Shown here in pieces: positions 26,092 to 34,812 of a stretch of 64,000 nucleotides of DNA; positions within the stretch are counted from its first letter, which is position 1; each line of letters starts with the position of its first letter. Where the stretch lies: the NCBI RefSeq assembly GCF_900143625.1, contig NZ_FRFF01000140.1, positions 83,609-147,608 on the forward strand, given 5' to 3'. The DNA comes from Nocardiopsis sp. JB363 (GTDB lineage Bacteria; Actinomycetota; Actinomycetes; Streptosporangiales; Streptosporangiaceae). The notes beneath the pieces were generated by a model. That model did no database searches. It was not told the DNA's origin and worked only from the letters and a program-made list of their open reading frames with translations. Position numbers and translations under genes: made by a program.

Positions 26092-28146
26092 TTGAGCGCC
26101 GAGACGTCCATTCCCCCTCCCCGGATCAACGTGTCGGAACTGCCGGACGCGGTGCAGACCCTGCTCACCGACGCCCCCATCGGATTCGCTCTACTCGGTC
26201 CCGACGACGTCTTCGGATCGATCAATCCGCGTATGGCCGCCGTCTTCGGCAGTACCCCCGAACGCTGCCTGGGACGTACCCCGGGTCAGGTCCTGGAAGA
26301 GGGCGGCGACACCTCCGGCGCTGCCGCTCAGACCACGTCCCTGGCGTCGGTGCGCGAGAGCGGCCAGGCCGTGCGCGGCCGTCACCGCACCACCGAAGGG
26401 CACTCCTGGGACCTCACCTGGTTCCCGGTCAACGACCCGACCGGCGGTGACGAACACGTCGCGCTCATCGCCGCCCGTGACCACGAGGACGCCGCGCACC
26501 GAGGCGAACAGCGCCTGCGCGCCCTGCTCCAGGCCGGAAACCAGATCATCTGGTCGACGGGCCCCGGCGGCGAGATCCACGAGGACTGCCCCCAGTGGCG
26601 CACCCTCACCGGGCAGGACCTGGAGTCCTACCTCGTCCACGGCTGGCTGGGCTCCGTCCATCCCGACGACCGCCCCCGCGTCGAACGTGCCTGGGACGAC
26701 GCCGTCCTGGACGTCACCCCCTTCGACGCCATGTTCCGCGTTCGCACGCGTTCGGGTGGTTACGACCACTACCGCGCGCGGGCGAACCCCGTCATGAACG
26801 GCGCCGAGACCGCCGAGTGGGTCGGCACCCTGGTCGACATCACCACCGAACGCGAGGCCGACGAGCTACGTCAACGGCTCAACCAGCAGCTCAGCGAGGC
26901 CGCCATGCGCACCGCCCGGCTGCAGAAGGCCACCTCCGACCTGGCCGAGGCGCTCACCGCCGAGGAGGTCGTCCAGGCCATGTCCGAGATCGGTCGCTCC
27001 GGGGTGGGCGCCGGCCACACCTCACTGGCCCTGTTCGACCGGGACCGACTGCGTCTGCGCATGCTCTCCGCGGACGGCTCCCGGGGGCTGCCGCGCAACG
27101 GGTTCTCCCTGGACTACCCCGACGTCGCGTCGCTGGCCGTGGCCGACCGCCTGCCTCGGCTGGCCGCCGGCCCCGCCGAACTGCGCGCACTCTTCGACGA
27201 CGCATCCGAGGTCGAGGGCCTTTTGGAGCGCACCGACGAGCGCGCCTGGGTGGCACTGCCGATGATGGCCGCGGGCCGTCCCATCGGCGCCCTGCGTTTC
27301 TCCTTCACGTCCCCGCGCGAGGTCCCCGACGAGGAACGCGTGTTCCTGGAGGCGCTCGCCGGGCAGTGCGCCCTGGCCATCGGCCGGGCCATCGTCTACG
27401 AACGCGAACACGGCACCGCCGAGGAGCTCCAGCGCAGTCTGCTGCCGGAGGAGTTGCCCGAGGTGCGCGGCGTGCGCCTGGCCGCCTACTACCGGTCGGG
27501 CTCCCAACACGTGCAGGTCGGCGGCGACTGGTACGACGCCTTCCCGCTGCCCGACGGCCGTGTCGCCGGGGTCCTCGGCGACGTCATGGGCAAGGGCATT
27601 CCGGCGGCCGCGGGAATGAGCCGGATCCGCAACGCGTTGCGCGCACTGGCCTTCTCCATGCCCGAACCGGCCGACGTGCTGACCGGGCTCGACCGCATGT
27701 TCTCGGCCACGGAGGGAATGGATCAGGTGACAACCCTGGTGTATTTCGTCCTGGACCCGGTGACCGGCCAGCTCGACCTCAGCAACGCGGGACACCTTCC
27801 ACCGCTGGTGGTCGCCGGTAACGCCGGGCCCTCGCTGCTCGACACCGAGCCCGACACACCGCTCGGGGTCAGCTCACCGAGGGGCCACCACAAATTCTTC
27901 GTACAACCCGGTAACACCGTCGCCCTCTACTCCGATGGACTGATTGAGAACCGCAAACGATCGGTCGACGCGGGACTCGACGAGCTGGTCCAGAAGGCGG
28001 CTGAGGCCCGGCCCGATGTGGTGGGCGATCCACAGCAGATGCTGGAGTACCTTGTTGAGAGCATGCTCGAAGGGTATGAGCAGGACGATGATGTCACTCT
28101 GCTCGCCGTTCAGCTTCCGGTGATCGATTCGGTGTCAGAGCGGTAG
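26092..28146 (+). CDS. PAS-GAF-PP2C (SpoIIE/RsbU-type) serine phosphatase
   Basis: 684-residue cytoplasmic signalling phosphatase. One or two PAS-like domains lie in residues 10-260 (GFALLGPDDVFGSINPRMAA, then LQAGNQIIWSTGPGGEI with HPDDRPRVERAW). A GAF domain spans about 276-445 and a PPM/PP2C domain about 460-680. Metal-binding acids are visible in VGGDWYDAF, GDVMGKG and LYSDGLIE. Enzymes of this design dephosphorylate anti-anti-sigma proteins and so control alternative sigma factors. The start is TTG 26092, preceded by CCGGAGGTG at good spacing. No anti-sigma kinase is adjacent, so the partner is elsewhere. Confidence 0.92.
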   Translation: MSAETSIPPPRINVSELPDAVQTLLTDAPIGFALLGPDDVFGSINPRMAAVFGSTPERCLGRTPGQVLEEGGDTSGAAAQTTSLASVRESGQAVRGRHRTTEGHSWDLTWFPVNDPTGGDEHVALIAARDHEDAAHRGEQRLRALLQAGNQIIWSTGPGGEIHEDCPQWRTLTGQDLESYLVHGWLGSVHPDDRPRVERAWDDAVLDVTPFDAMFRVRTRSGGYDHYRARANPVMNGAETAEWVGTLVDITTEREADELRQRLNQQLSEAAMRTARLQKATSDLAEALTAEEVVQAMSEIGRSGVGAGHTSLALFDRDRLRLRMLSADGSRGLPRNGFSLDYPDVASLAVADRLPRLAAGPAELRALFDDASEVEGLLERTDERAWVALPMMAAGRPIGALRFSFTSPREVPDEERVFLEALAGQCALAIGRAIVYEREHGTAEELQRSLLPEELPEVRGVRLAAYYRSGSQHVQVGGDWYDAFPLPDGRVAGVLGDVMGKGIPAAAGMSRIRNALRALAFSMPEPADVLTGLDRMFSATEGMDQVTTLVYFVLDPVTGQLDLSNAGHLPPLVVAGNAGPSLLDTEPDTPLGVSSPRGHHKFFVQPGNTVALYSDGLIENRKRSVDAGLDELVQKAAEARPDVVGDPQQMLEYLVESMLEGYEQDDDVTLLAVQLPVIDSVSER

Positions 28147-28174
28147 ACCGTACGAACAAGTCCATTGCTTTGCT

Positions 28175-28180
28175 TACAGT
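28175..28180 (+). promoter_or_regulatory. Candidate -10 of the primary sigma factor gene
   Basis: TACAGT in the 193-base gap upstream of the sigma gene. It predicts a leader of about 150 bases. No clear -35 is seen at the right distance, and the leader is G+C-rich. Confidence 0.35.
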
Positions 28181-28339
28181 GAAGAAGCCGCCGCGCCCCA
28201 TGAAGCGGGGGTGATCCCGGCTTCCCGTCCAGTGGGGACGATCCCTGGCCGCAGGTGGGAGAGGGTGCAGTGCCCGGTCCCGGCCATCCGGACCACCGGG
28301 TCCGACGAATCTCGCCACACGTCCGTTCGAGAGGTGTTT

Positions 28340-29977
28340 GTGTCATCTGCCAGTTCGACTCGCTCGAAGCAGTCCGAGTCACTGCAAGAGCCCGTCATTC
28401 AGCAGCTGATCGAGCGTGGGCGGTCCCAGGGCTTCCTTGAGCCCGAGGACGTGCGCCGTGCCTTCGAAGAGGCCGAAATCCCGATGTCGCAGGCGCAATC
28501 GGTGCTCCGCAGCCTCGCAAAGGAGGGCGTGACCGTTCTGGTTCCGGAATCGGCCTCCTCCCGGCGCAAGACCACGCGGCGCAAGACCACCACGTCTCGG
28601 TCCAGTAGCACCACCACCACCCGCTCGACCACCAAGCCCGCGCGGGCCGCGGCGGCCGCTCAGGAGCAGCCGGAGACGGTCACCGCCGTCGTCGACTCCG
28701 CCGAGGGCGACGCCGAGAAGAAGCCCGCGGCCAAGAAGGCCACCGCGAAGAAGGCGGCCGCCCCCAAGAAGGCGACCACCAAGAAGACCGCGACGGCCAA
28801 GAAGGCGGCGACCAAGAAGTCCACCAAGAAGGACCTGGAGCTGGCACCGGACACCGGTGAGGCCTCCGATGAGGGTCTGGACGACGACCTCGAACACACC
28901 GGCGCCGAGCTGGAGCTGGTCGAGGACACCTCCGACAGCGAGTCCGCCAAGCCGGCCAAGCCGGAGACGGTCGGCGCCCCGGTCAAGCCGAAGAAGGACG
29001 ACGACTCCTTCGTTCTCTACGACGATGACGACGACGCCCCCGCCGCTCAGGTGGTCGCGGCCGGTGCCACCGCGGACCCGGTCAAGGACTACCTGAAGCA
29101 GATCGGTAAGGTGCCGCTGCTCAACGCCGAGCAGGAGGTCGAGCTCGCCAAGCGCATCGAGGCCGGCCTGTTCGCCGACGAGAAGCTCTCCGAGGAGGAC
29201 GACGTCCTCACCTTCGAGCTCCGTGACGAGCTGGAGTGGATCTCCGAGGACGGTGGCCGCGCCAAGAAGCACCTGCTGGAGGCGAACCTGCGTCTGGTCG
29301 TCTCCCTGGCCAAGCGCTACACCGGTCGCGGCATGCTGTTCCTGGACCTGATCCAGGAGGGCAACCTCGGTCTGATCCGCGCGGTGGAGAAGTTCGACTA
29401 CACCAAGGGCTTCAAGTTCTCCACGTACGCCACGTGGTGGATCCGGCAGGCGATCACCCGCGCGATGGCCGACCAGGCCCGCACCATCCGTATCCCGGTG
29501 CACATGGTCGAGGTCATCAACAAGCTGGCCCGCGTGCAGCGGCAGATGCTCCAGGACCTGGGCCGCGAGCCCACCCCGGAGGAGCTGGCCAAGGAACTCG
29601 ACATGACCCCGGAGAAGGTCGTCGAGGTGCAGAAGTACGGCCGCGAGCCGATCTCCCTGCACACCCCGCTGGGCGAGGACGGCGACAGCGAGTTCGGTGA
29701 CCTCATCGAGGACTCCGAGGCGATCCAGCCGGGCGAGGCGGTCAGCTTCACCCTGCTTCAGGAGCAGCTGCACTCGGTGCTGGACACCCTCTCCGAGCGC
29801 GAGGCCGGCGTGGTCTCCATGCGCTTCGGTCTCACCGACGGTCAGCCCAAGACTTTAGACGAGATCGGCAAGGTCTACGGGGTCACCCGTGAGCGCATCC
29901 GGCAGATCGAGAGCAAGACGATGTCGAAGCTCCGTCACCCGTCGCGTTCGCAGGTGCTCCGCGATTACCTGGACTAA
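28340..29977 (+). CDS. rpoD: Primary RNA polymerase sigma factor (HrdB/SigA)
   Basis: Principal sigma-70 factor that directs RNA polymerase to housekeeping promoters. 545 residues. An N-terminal region 1.1-like helix domain (PVIQQLIERGRSQGFL) is followed by a low-complexity Lys/Ala/Thr stretch (about 130-175, repeated KKA and KKAT units) and acidic patches. Then come sigma 1.2 (DPVKDYLKQIGKVPLL), sigma 2 with TYATWWIRQAITRAMADQ, sigma 3 and sigma 4 ending VTRERIRQIESKTMSKLRHP. The GTG at 28340 follows GAGAGGTG; the longer upstream frame lacks a site. A strong terminator follows. HrdB orthologues sit near parE in Streptomyces, as here. Confidence 0.97.
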   Translation: MSSASSTRSKQSESLQEPVIQQLIERGRSQGFLEPEDVRRAFEEAEIPMSQAQSVLRSLAKEGVTVLVPESASSRRKTTRRKTTTSRSSSTTTTRSTTKPARAAAAAQEQPETVTAVVDSAEGDAEKKPAAKKATAKKAAAPKKATTKKTATAKKAATKKSTKKDLELAPDTGEASDEGLDDDLEHTGAELELVEDTSDSESAKPAKPETVGAPVKPKKDDDSFVLYDDDDDAPAAQVVAAGATADPVKDYLKQIGKVPLLNAEQEVELAKRIEAGLFADEKLSEEDDVLTFELRDELEWISEDGGRAKKHLLEANLRLVVSLAKRYTGRGMLFLDLIQEGNLGLIRAVEKFDYTKGFKFSTYATWWIRQAITRAMADQARTIRIPVHMVEVINKLARVQRQMLQDLGREPTPEELAKELDMTPEKVVEVQKYGREPISLHTPLGEDGDSEFGDLIEDSEAIQPGEAVSFTLLQEQLHSVLDTLSEREAGVVSMRFGLTDGQPKTLDEIGKVYGVTRERIRQIESKTMSKLRHPSRSQVLRDYLD

Positions 29978-30021
29978 TCAGTCGGCCCAGGACCGGACCA
30001 CAGCCGTGGACTGAAAAGCGA

Positions 30022-30059
30022 AGGCGCGCCCTCCCGCGGGAAGGCGCGCCTGTCGTTTT
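30022..30059 (+). terminator. Sigma factor gene terminator
   Basis: AGGCGCGCC and GGCGCGCCT pair, with inner TCCCG/CGGGA pairing, followed by GTCGTTTT. Typical intrinsic terminator 45 bases after the stop. Confidence 0.85.
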
Positions 30060-30218
30060 CTCCTGCCCGGCCCGCTCACGGGCGTGTGGCGACCCCCGCG
30101 TGTCCCTCGCGTAGCACCGGGCTGTTCATCCCCCGCACGGAGTCCGAACTCCATCCGATGGGACCCATGCTGCCCCACGTACTGTAGGTGCGGCATAAAG
30201 TCCAACTGGTCCGTTTTC

Positions 30219-30247
30219 GTGCGCGCTTCGGTCTGTCCGAAGCGCAC
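30219..30247 (-). terminator. Hairpin downstream of yaaA
   Basis: GCGCTTCGG and CCGAAGCGC pair around TCTGT, just beyond the minus-strand yaaA stop. Confidence 0.5.
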
Positions 30248-30251
30248 ACCA

Positions 30252-31046
30252 CTAATCCCGGACCACCACGTCCATCGTGCGTGCGGTGCCGGGTTTGCCG
30301 GCGGGGCGGAGCTCGACGGTGTGGCCGAGGTCGCGCAGCGCCGCCGTCAGTTCCTCGGGGGTCCGGGCCTCGACGTTCTCGGTGACCAGAACACGGGCGA
30401 TGTCCCCGCGGGTGGCCTTGGCCATGTGGCTGACCACCGAACGCCTCACCTGGCCGTCCACCTCGCGCTCGCGCAGGACCCGCACGGCCACGGTGCGTTC
30501 GGCGGCCTCGCCGGTCGGCTTGAAGGCCGCGGCATAGGACGCGGATCGGCAGTCCACCAGCAGACGACCCTCGGCGAGTTCGCCCAGCGGGCCGGTGAGC
30601 GCCTTGCGCCAGTAGGCGCCCAGACCGCCCGTCGACGGCAGCTTCACACCCATGGAGAGCCGGTAGGGCGGCAGGTGGTCGTCCGGTCCGACCACGCCCC
30701 ACAGTCCGGAGAACACCAGGATCCGCTCGCGTACGCGGTCGACGTGGTCGGTGAGCGACCTGGGCAACCCCAGACGGTCGTAGAGCACGCCCGTGTACAG
30801 GTCCGCGGCGCGCAGAGTGGGCGCGGTGGCCAGGTCCAGGTTGCGCTTGAGCGCGTCGGTCTGGGAAACGGACAGGCCCAGCACCTCGCGGGCGGTGTCC
30901 TCGGGACCGGCGCACAGTTCGGTGAGCGCCGCCATGACCCGTTCCCGGTCCGCGGCCAGTCCGGGCAGGGTCAGCGCGCCGAGGTCCAGGCGCGGACCGT
31001 CACCGGAGGTGGCCTTGCCCTCGGAGGGCGGGAGCAGGATGAGCAT
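30252..31046 (-). CDS. yaaA: YaaA family peroxide-stress protein
   Basis: 264 residues of the UPF0246/DUF328 family. In E. coli YaaA lowers free iron under peroxide stress and binds DNA; its role in actinobacteria is not established. The N-terminal LLPPSEGKA is the family hallmark. Also present are LYTGVLYDRLGLP, VFSGLWGVV, YRLSMGVKLP and the late SHMAKATRGDIAR. ATG 31046 is preceded by GGAGAAGAG and puts LILLPPSEGK at the N-terminus; a longer frame upstream is not needed. It diverges from an acetyltransferase gene across 113 bases. Confidence 0.93.
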   Translation of the reverse strand: MLILLPPSEGKATSGDGPRLDLGALTLPGLAADRERVMAALTELCAGPEDTAREVLGLSVSQTDALKRNLDLATAPTLRAADLYTGVLYDRLGLPRSLTDHVDRVRERILVFSGLWGVVGPDDHLPPYRLSMGVKLPSTGGLGAYWRKALTGPLGELAEGRLLVDCRSASYAAAFKPTGEAAERTVAVRVLREREVDGQVRRSVVSHMAKATRGDIARVLVTENVEARTPEELTAALRDLGHTVELRPAGKPGTARTMDVVVRD

Positions 31047-31159
31047 GGATGTTTCTCTTCTCCGGATCGTCGATGTCGGGGGAACCCGGGCCCATGTTAG
31101 ATCGTGCTTCATGGCCGGTGGATAGGATCTGGCGCTCAGCGACCGGTGAGGAAACGAAC

Positions 31160-31852
31160 ATGCACGCTTGGGCGGCACGGGTGTCCAGGGACTGGCCCCC
31201 GTTCGAGGTCGAGACCCGTGATGGTTGGCGGTTCGGGGTGGCCGACGGCGTCACCAAACGGGCCAACTGCGCGTTGGTGGAGGACCTCGACGCGGATGTG
31301 GCGGAGGTCACCGCGTTCTATCGGGAGCGAGGGCTGCGCCCCTGTGTCCAGGTGTGGCCGGGGCAGGAGGGCGTGGACGAGCGGCTCGCCGAACACGGTT
31401 ACGCGACCGTGGAACCCAGCCTGGTTCTGGCCCGGGAGCTCGATGAGCGGCCCGAAGGCCTCGGAAGCACGCGGATCACGGACCGTCCTACGGAGAGTTG
31501 GACGGGGCCGGCCACCGGGAGCGACTCCGACCCGGCGATGGTCGGCGGTGTGGTGCGGATCCTGAGCCGGGTGACGGCGGCCTACGGCGTCCACGAGAGC
31601 GGGAACGGCCGCGGATGCGCGGTGCTGGACGGGGATTCCGTGGCGATCTGCGCGATGGTCACCGCCCGGGAGGCCCGAGGGCGGGGCGTGGCCAGGGCGG
31701 TCCTAGGGGACCTGCTCGGCTGGGCGCACGACAAGGGCGCTCGGAACGCCTACCTGTGCGTGGTGGCCGACAACGGGCCTGCGCTGAGCTTGTACCGGGC
31801 CGCCGGTTTCACCGAGGTCTCCCGGTACCACAACCGGGTGCTCACCGGCTGA
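31160..31852 (+). CDS. GNAT family N-acetyltransferase
   Basis: 230-residue acetyl-CoA dependent acetyltransferase. The N-terminal half is a divergent GNAT-like domain (VTAFYRERGLRPCVQVWP). The C-terminal half has the acetyl-CoA pyrophosphate loop in REARGRGVARAVLGDLL and a final beta strand AYLCVVADNGPALSLYRAAGF, the usual AT motif. ATG 31160 has GAGGAA upstream. A TAGGAT -10-like element lies near 31124. The substrate is not known; the layout resembles amine acetylating enzymes that act on small molecules. It ends at a shared terminator. Confidence 0.88.
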   Translation: MHAWAARVSRDWPPFEVETRDGWRFGVADGVTKRANCALVEDLDADVAEVTAFYRERGLRPCVQVWPGQEGVDERLAEHGYATVEPSLVLARELDERPEGLGSTRITDRPTESWTGPATGSDSDPAMVGGVVRILSRVTAAYGVHESGNGRGCAVLDGDSVAICAMVTAREARGRGVARAVLGDLLGWAHDKGARNAYLCVVADNGPALSLYRAAGFTEVSRYHNRVLTG

Positions 31853-31867
31853 GGGCCCATGAACGAC

Positions 31868-31895
31868 GACGGCGGCCCCCTCGGGGGCCGCCGTC
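31868..31895. terminator. Bidirectional terminator
   Basis: A 13-base perfect stem, GACGGCGGCCCCC with GGGGGCCGCCGTC, between the convergent acetyltransferase and DUF7455 genes. Confidence 0.8.
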
Positions 31896-31917
31896 ATCGC
31901 AATCATGCTCGTTGTGG

Positions 31918-32145
31918 CTAACGCTCATCCCCGCCGCTGTTCTCGCTCTCGGTGAGCTTGCTCGTCTCGTCCTGGATGTCCGAGGCGATCTTGCGGATCG
32001 AGTCGTCGTGCTTGCGCATGTGGTGCGCACAGAACAGAAGTTCACCGCCGGAGTTCAGTAGTACCCGGACGTAGGCCTGTGCACCACAGCGGTCGCAACG
32101 GTCGGCAGCCGTCAGCGGCTGAGTGGGGGCAAGGGTTCCAGTCAC
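31918..32145 (-). CDS. DUF7455-type small zinc-binding protein
   Basis: 75 residues with a zinc-ribbon-like pattern: CDRCGAQAYVRV, then LLFCAHHMRKH. The CxxC plus CxHH set could bind one metal. The rest is helical (KIASDIQDETSKL). It matches a short protein usually found next to hrdB and the parE gene in actinomycetes, and here it has the same position. Start at GTG 32145 with GAGGATG upstream. Role unknown; nucleic-acid or protein binding is plausible from the ribbon. Confidence 0.85.
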   Translation of the reverse strand: MTGTLAPTQPLTAADRCDRCGAQAYVRVLLNSGGELLFCAHHMRKHDDSIRKIASDIQDETSKLTESENSGGDER

Positions 32146-32155
32146 TTCGCCATCC

Positions 32156-32185
32156 TCAATACTCGGCGTTAGTCACCTCTGACAA
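32156..32185 (-). promoter_or_regulatory. Promoter of the DUF7455 gene
   Basis: On the minus strand TTGTCA (32180-32185) and TATTGA (32156-32161) are separated by 18 bases, with a start point close to the GTG. Confidence 0.4.
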
Positions 32186-32378
32186 CATTTAACCCGACCC
32201 AGACGTTCCCAACCCGACCCCGTGTACGCCGACAGCGGAATCCGCCCGGTTCGTGTCTGGAAGATGCAGGTTGGGGCCTTTCTGTTCCGGTGCCTTGTCT
32301 CCTCCTCCTTGTACCCATCGGTAGGGCCTGACTATCCCCGGAAAACGGTCGTATCCAGGTCGCAACCGTCAGAGGTGG
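32186..32378. other. parE upstream stretch without a gene
   Basis: Part of a 482-base gap. It contains an imperfect direct repeat, AACCCGACCC (32211 region and again near 32191), and TAGTCT at 32379-32384 as a possible -10 for parE. No protein-like frame was seen. Confidence 0.35.
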
Positions 32379-32627
32379 TAGTCTCGCGCGGGGCAGGCCC
32401 GACCGATTCCCGACGTCGGTCCGTGGAGCCGGTCACAGCGCTCCCGGCGACGACGTCGAGGACGCGCCCCTTCTAGGGGAGACACGACCCCACCCATACG
32501 GCCCGCGTCACGACACAGGCCTTCGCCCGTCGTAACCTGGCCCCTTCAACCGTCGGTGCGGCGCGCTACAAAGGGCACACGCCGCATCAGCGCCCCCGAT
32601 GGCCCACAAGACGCAGGAGATGTCCGA

Positions 32628-34733
32628 GTGACCGCCTTGACCGCAGCCGTCCACGACCCCGAGGATTACTCCGCCCGGCACCTGTCGGTCCTCGAGGGCC
32701 TCGAAGCGGTTCGCAAACGGCCGGGCATGTACATCGGGTCGACCGACAGCCGCGGCCTCACCCACTGCATGTGGGAGATCATCGACAACTCCGTCGACGA
32801 GGCCCTGGGCGGCTACTGCGGACGTATCGACGTGACCCTGCACACGGACGGCTCCGTCTCCGTCAGCGACGACGGCCGTGGCATCCCGGTGGACGTCGAG
32901 CCCAGGTCGGGGCTGCCCGGTGTCGAGCTGATCATGACCAAGCTCCACGCGGGCGGAAAGTTCGGCTCCGGCTCCTACACCGCCTCCGGTGGTCTGCACG
33001 GCGTCGGCGCCTCCGTCGTCAACGCCCTGTCCGCCCGGGTGGACGTCGAGGTCGATAGACAGGGCCACACCCACGCCATCAGCTTCCACCGCGGTCTCGC
33101 CGGTCGATTCGCCGGTGACGGCCCCGACGCCGAGTTCACCCCGGTCTCCGGACTGGAGCAGGTCCGCAAGGTCGCCAAGAAGATCACCGGTACCCGCACC
33201 CGCTTCTGGCCGGATCACCAGATCTTCCTCAAGGAAGCCGAGATCATTCGGCAGAACCTGCTGGACCGGGCCCGCCAGACCGCCTTCCTCGTGCCGGGTC
33301 TGACCATCGCCGTGCGCGACGAGCGGACCGAGGGCGAACCCGTCTACACCGAGGAGTTCCGCTTCGACGGTGGGATCAGCGAGTTCTGTACCTTCCTGGC
33401 CCCCGACGACGCCGTGAGCGATGTCCTGCGCATCCAGGGCAGCGGCCACTTCAACGAGACCGTCCCGGTATTGGACGAGTCCGGCCACATGGTGCCCGCC
33501 GACGTCCAACGCCAGCTGGACGTGGACGTGGCCCTGCGTTGGGGGACCGGCTACGACACCAACGTGCGCACCTTCGTCAACGTGATCTCCACCCCCAAGG
33601 GCGGCACCCACTTCAACGGTTTCGAGCGTGCCCTGGTCCGGGTGGTCAACGACCAGCTGCGCGCCACCAAACTGCTGAAGAACAGCGACGACCCGGTCAC
33701 CAAGGACGACACCCAGGAGGGGCTCACCGCGGTCGTCACCGTGCGCCTCCCCGAACCCCAGTTCGAGGGTCAGACCAAGGAGGTCCTGGGCACCTCCGCG
33801 GCCTCCCGGATCGTCTCCCAGGTGGTCGGCCAGGGTGTGCGCGAGTTCCTCACCTCCACCAAGAAGACCGAGAAGGCCAAGGCCCGCCTGGTCATGGAGA
33901 AGGTGGTGGGCGCGGCCAAGGCCCGCCTGGCCGCCCGCCAGCAGCGTGAGACCCAGCGTCGCAAGAACGCGCTGGAGAGCTCGGCCCTTCCCGCCAAGCT
34001 GGTGGACTGTCGCAGCGAGGGGCTGGAGCACAGCGAGCTGTTCATCGTCGAGGGTGACTCCGCGCTGGGCACCGCCAAGCTGGCCCGGGACTCGGAGTTC
34101 CAGGCGCTGCTGCCCATTCGGGGCAAGATCCTCAACGTGCAGAAGTCCTCGGTCGCGGACATGCTCAAGAACGCCGAGTGCGCCGCGATCCTCCAGGTCA
34201 TCGGGGCCGGTTCGGGGCGGACCTTCGACATCGACGCCGCGCGTTACGGCCGGATCATCCTCATGGCCGACGCCGACGTCGACGGCGCCCACATCCGCTG
34301 CCTGCTGCTCACCCTGATCTATCGGTACATGCGCCCCATGCTGGAGGCCGGCCGGGTGTTCGCGGCCGTGCCGCCGCTGCACCGCATCGAGCTGACCAAC
34401 GTGCGGCAGAAGCGCGGGGCCAAGCCCGAGGACCGCTACATCTACACCTACTCCGACGCCGAGCTGCGACGCACCGTGCTGGACCTGGAGAAGCGCAAGA
34501 TCTCCTGGAAGGAACCGGTGCAGCGGTACAAGGGTCTGGGTGAGATGGACGCCGACCAGCTCGCCGAGACCACCATGGACCCGCACCACCGCACCCTGCG
34601 TCGGATCCGGGTGGAGCAGGCCGAGGAGGCCGCGTCCGTGTTCAGCCTGCTGATGGGCAACGAGGTGGCTCCGCGTCGCAGGTTCATCCAGGAGGGCGCT
34701 CAGGAACTGGACCTGGAGCGCATCGACGCCTGA
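32628..34733 (+). CDS. parE: DNA topoisomerase IV / gyrase subunit B (ParE)
   Basis: ATPase subunit of a type IIA topoisomerase that decatenates or relaxes DNA with the A subunit encoded at 37159-39666. 701 residues. The GHKL ATPase motifs are IIDNSVDEALGG, DDGRGIPV and GLHGVGASVVN. The QTK loop is EGQTKEVLG. The TOPRIM domain shows EGDSALGTAK and DADVDGAHI. GTG 32628 is chosen for GGAG ten bases upstream; an in-frame start at 32556 is upstream of that site. Location near hrdB and apart from a dnaA-gyrB cluster supports ParE rather than GyrB. A hairpin terminator follows. Confidence 0.93.
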   Translation: MTALTAAVHDPEDYSARHLSVLEGLEAVRKRPGMYIGSTDSRGLTHCMWEIIDNSVDEALGGYCGRIDVTLHTDGSVSVSDDGRGIPVDVEPRSGLPGVELIMTKLHAGGKFGSGSYTASGGLHGVGASVVNALSARVDVEVDRQGHTHAISFHRGLAGRFAGDGPDAEFTPVSGLEQVRKVAKKITGTRTRFWPDHQIFLKEAEIIRQNLLDRARQTAFLVPGLTIAVRDERTEGEPVYTEEFRFDGGISEFCTFLAPDDAVSDVLRIQGSGHFNETVPVLDESGHMVPADVQRQLDVDVALRWGTGYDTNVRTFVNVISTPKGGTHFNGFERALVRVVNDQLRATKLLKNSDDPVTKDDTQEGLTAVVTVRLPEPQFEGQTKEVLGTSAASRIVSQVVGQGVREFLTSTKKTEKAKARLVMEKVVGAAKARLAARQQRETQRRKNALESSALPAKLVDCRSEGLEHSELFIVEGDSALGTAKLARDSEFQALLPIRGKILNVQKSSVADMLKNAECAAILQVIGAGSGRTFDIDAARYGRIILMADADVDGAHIRCLLLTLIYRYMRPMLEAGRVFAAVPPLHRIELTNVRQKRGAKPEDRYIYTYSDAELRRTVLDLEKRKISWKEPVQRYKGLGEMDADQLAETTMDPHHRTLRRIRVEQAEEAASVFSLLMGNEVAPRRRFIQEGAQELDLERIDA

Positions 34734-34750
34734 CGGACCCGCTCGCGTGA

Positions 34751-34795
34751 ACGGGGCCCGCGCCGGGAGGAGAGAACCTCCGGTGCGGGCCCCGT
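34751..34795. terminator. Terminator between parE and the PLP-enzyme gene
   Basis: ACGGGGCCCGC pairs with GCGGGCCCCGT, with inner GGAGG/CCTCC, 15 bases after the parE stop. The genes converge here, so it may serve both strands. Confidence 0.85.
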
Positions 34796-34812
34796 GTCGT
34801 TCCGACGGTTCC

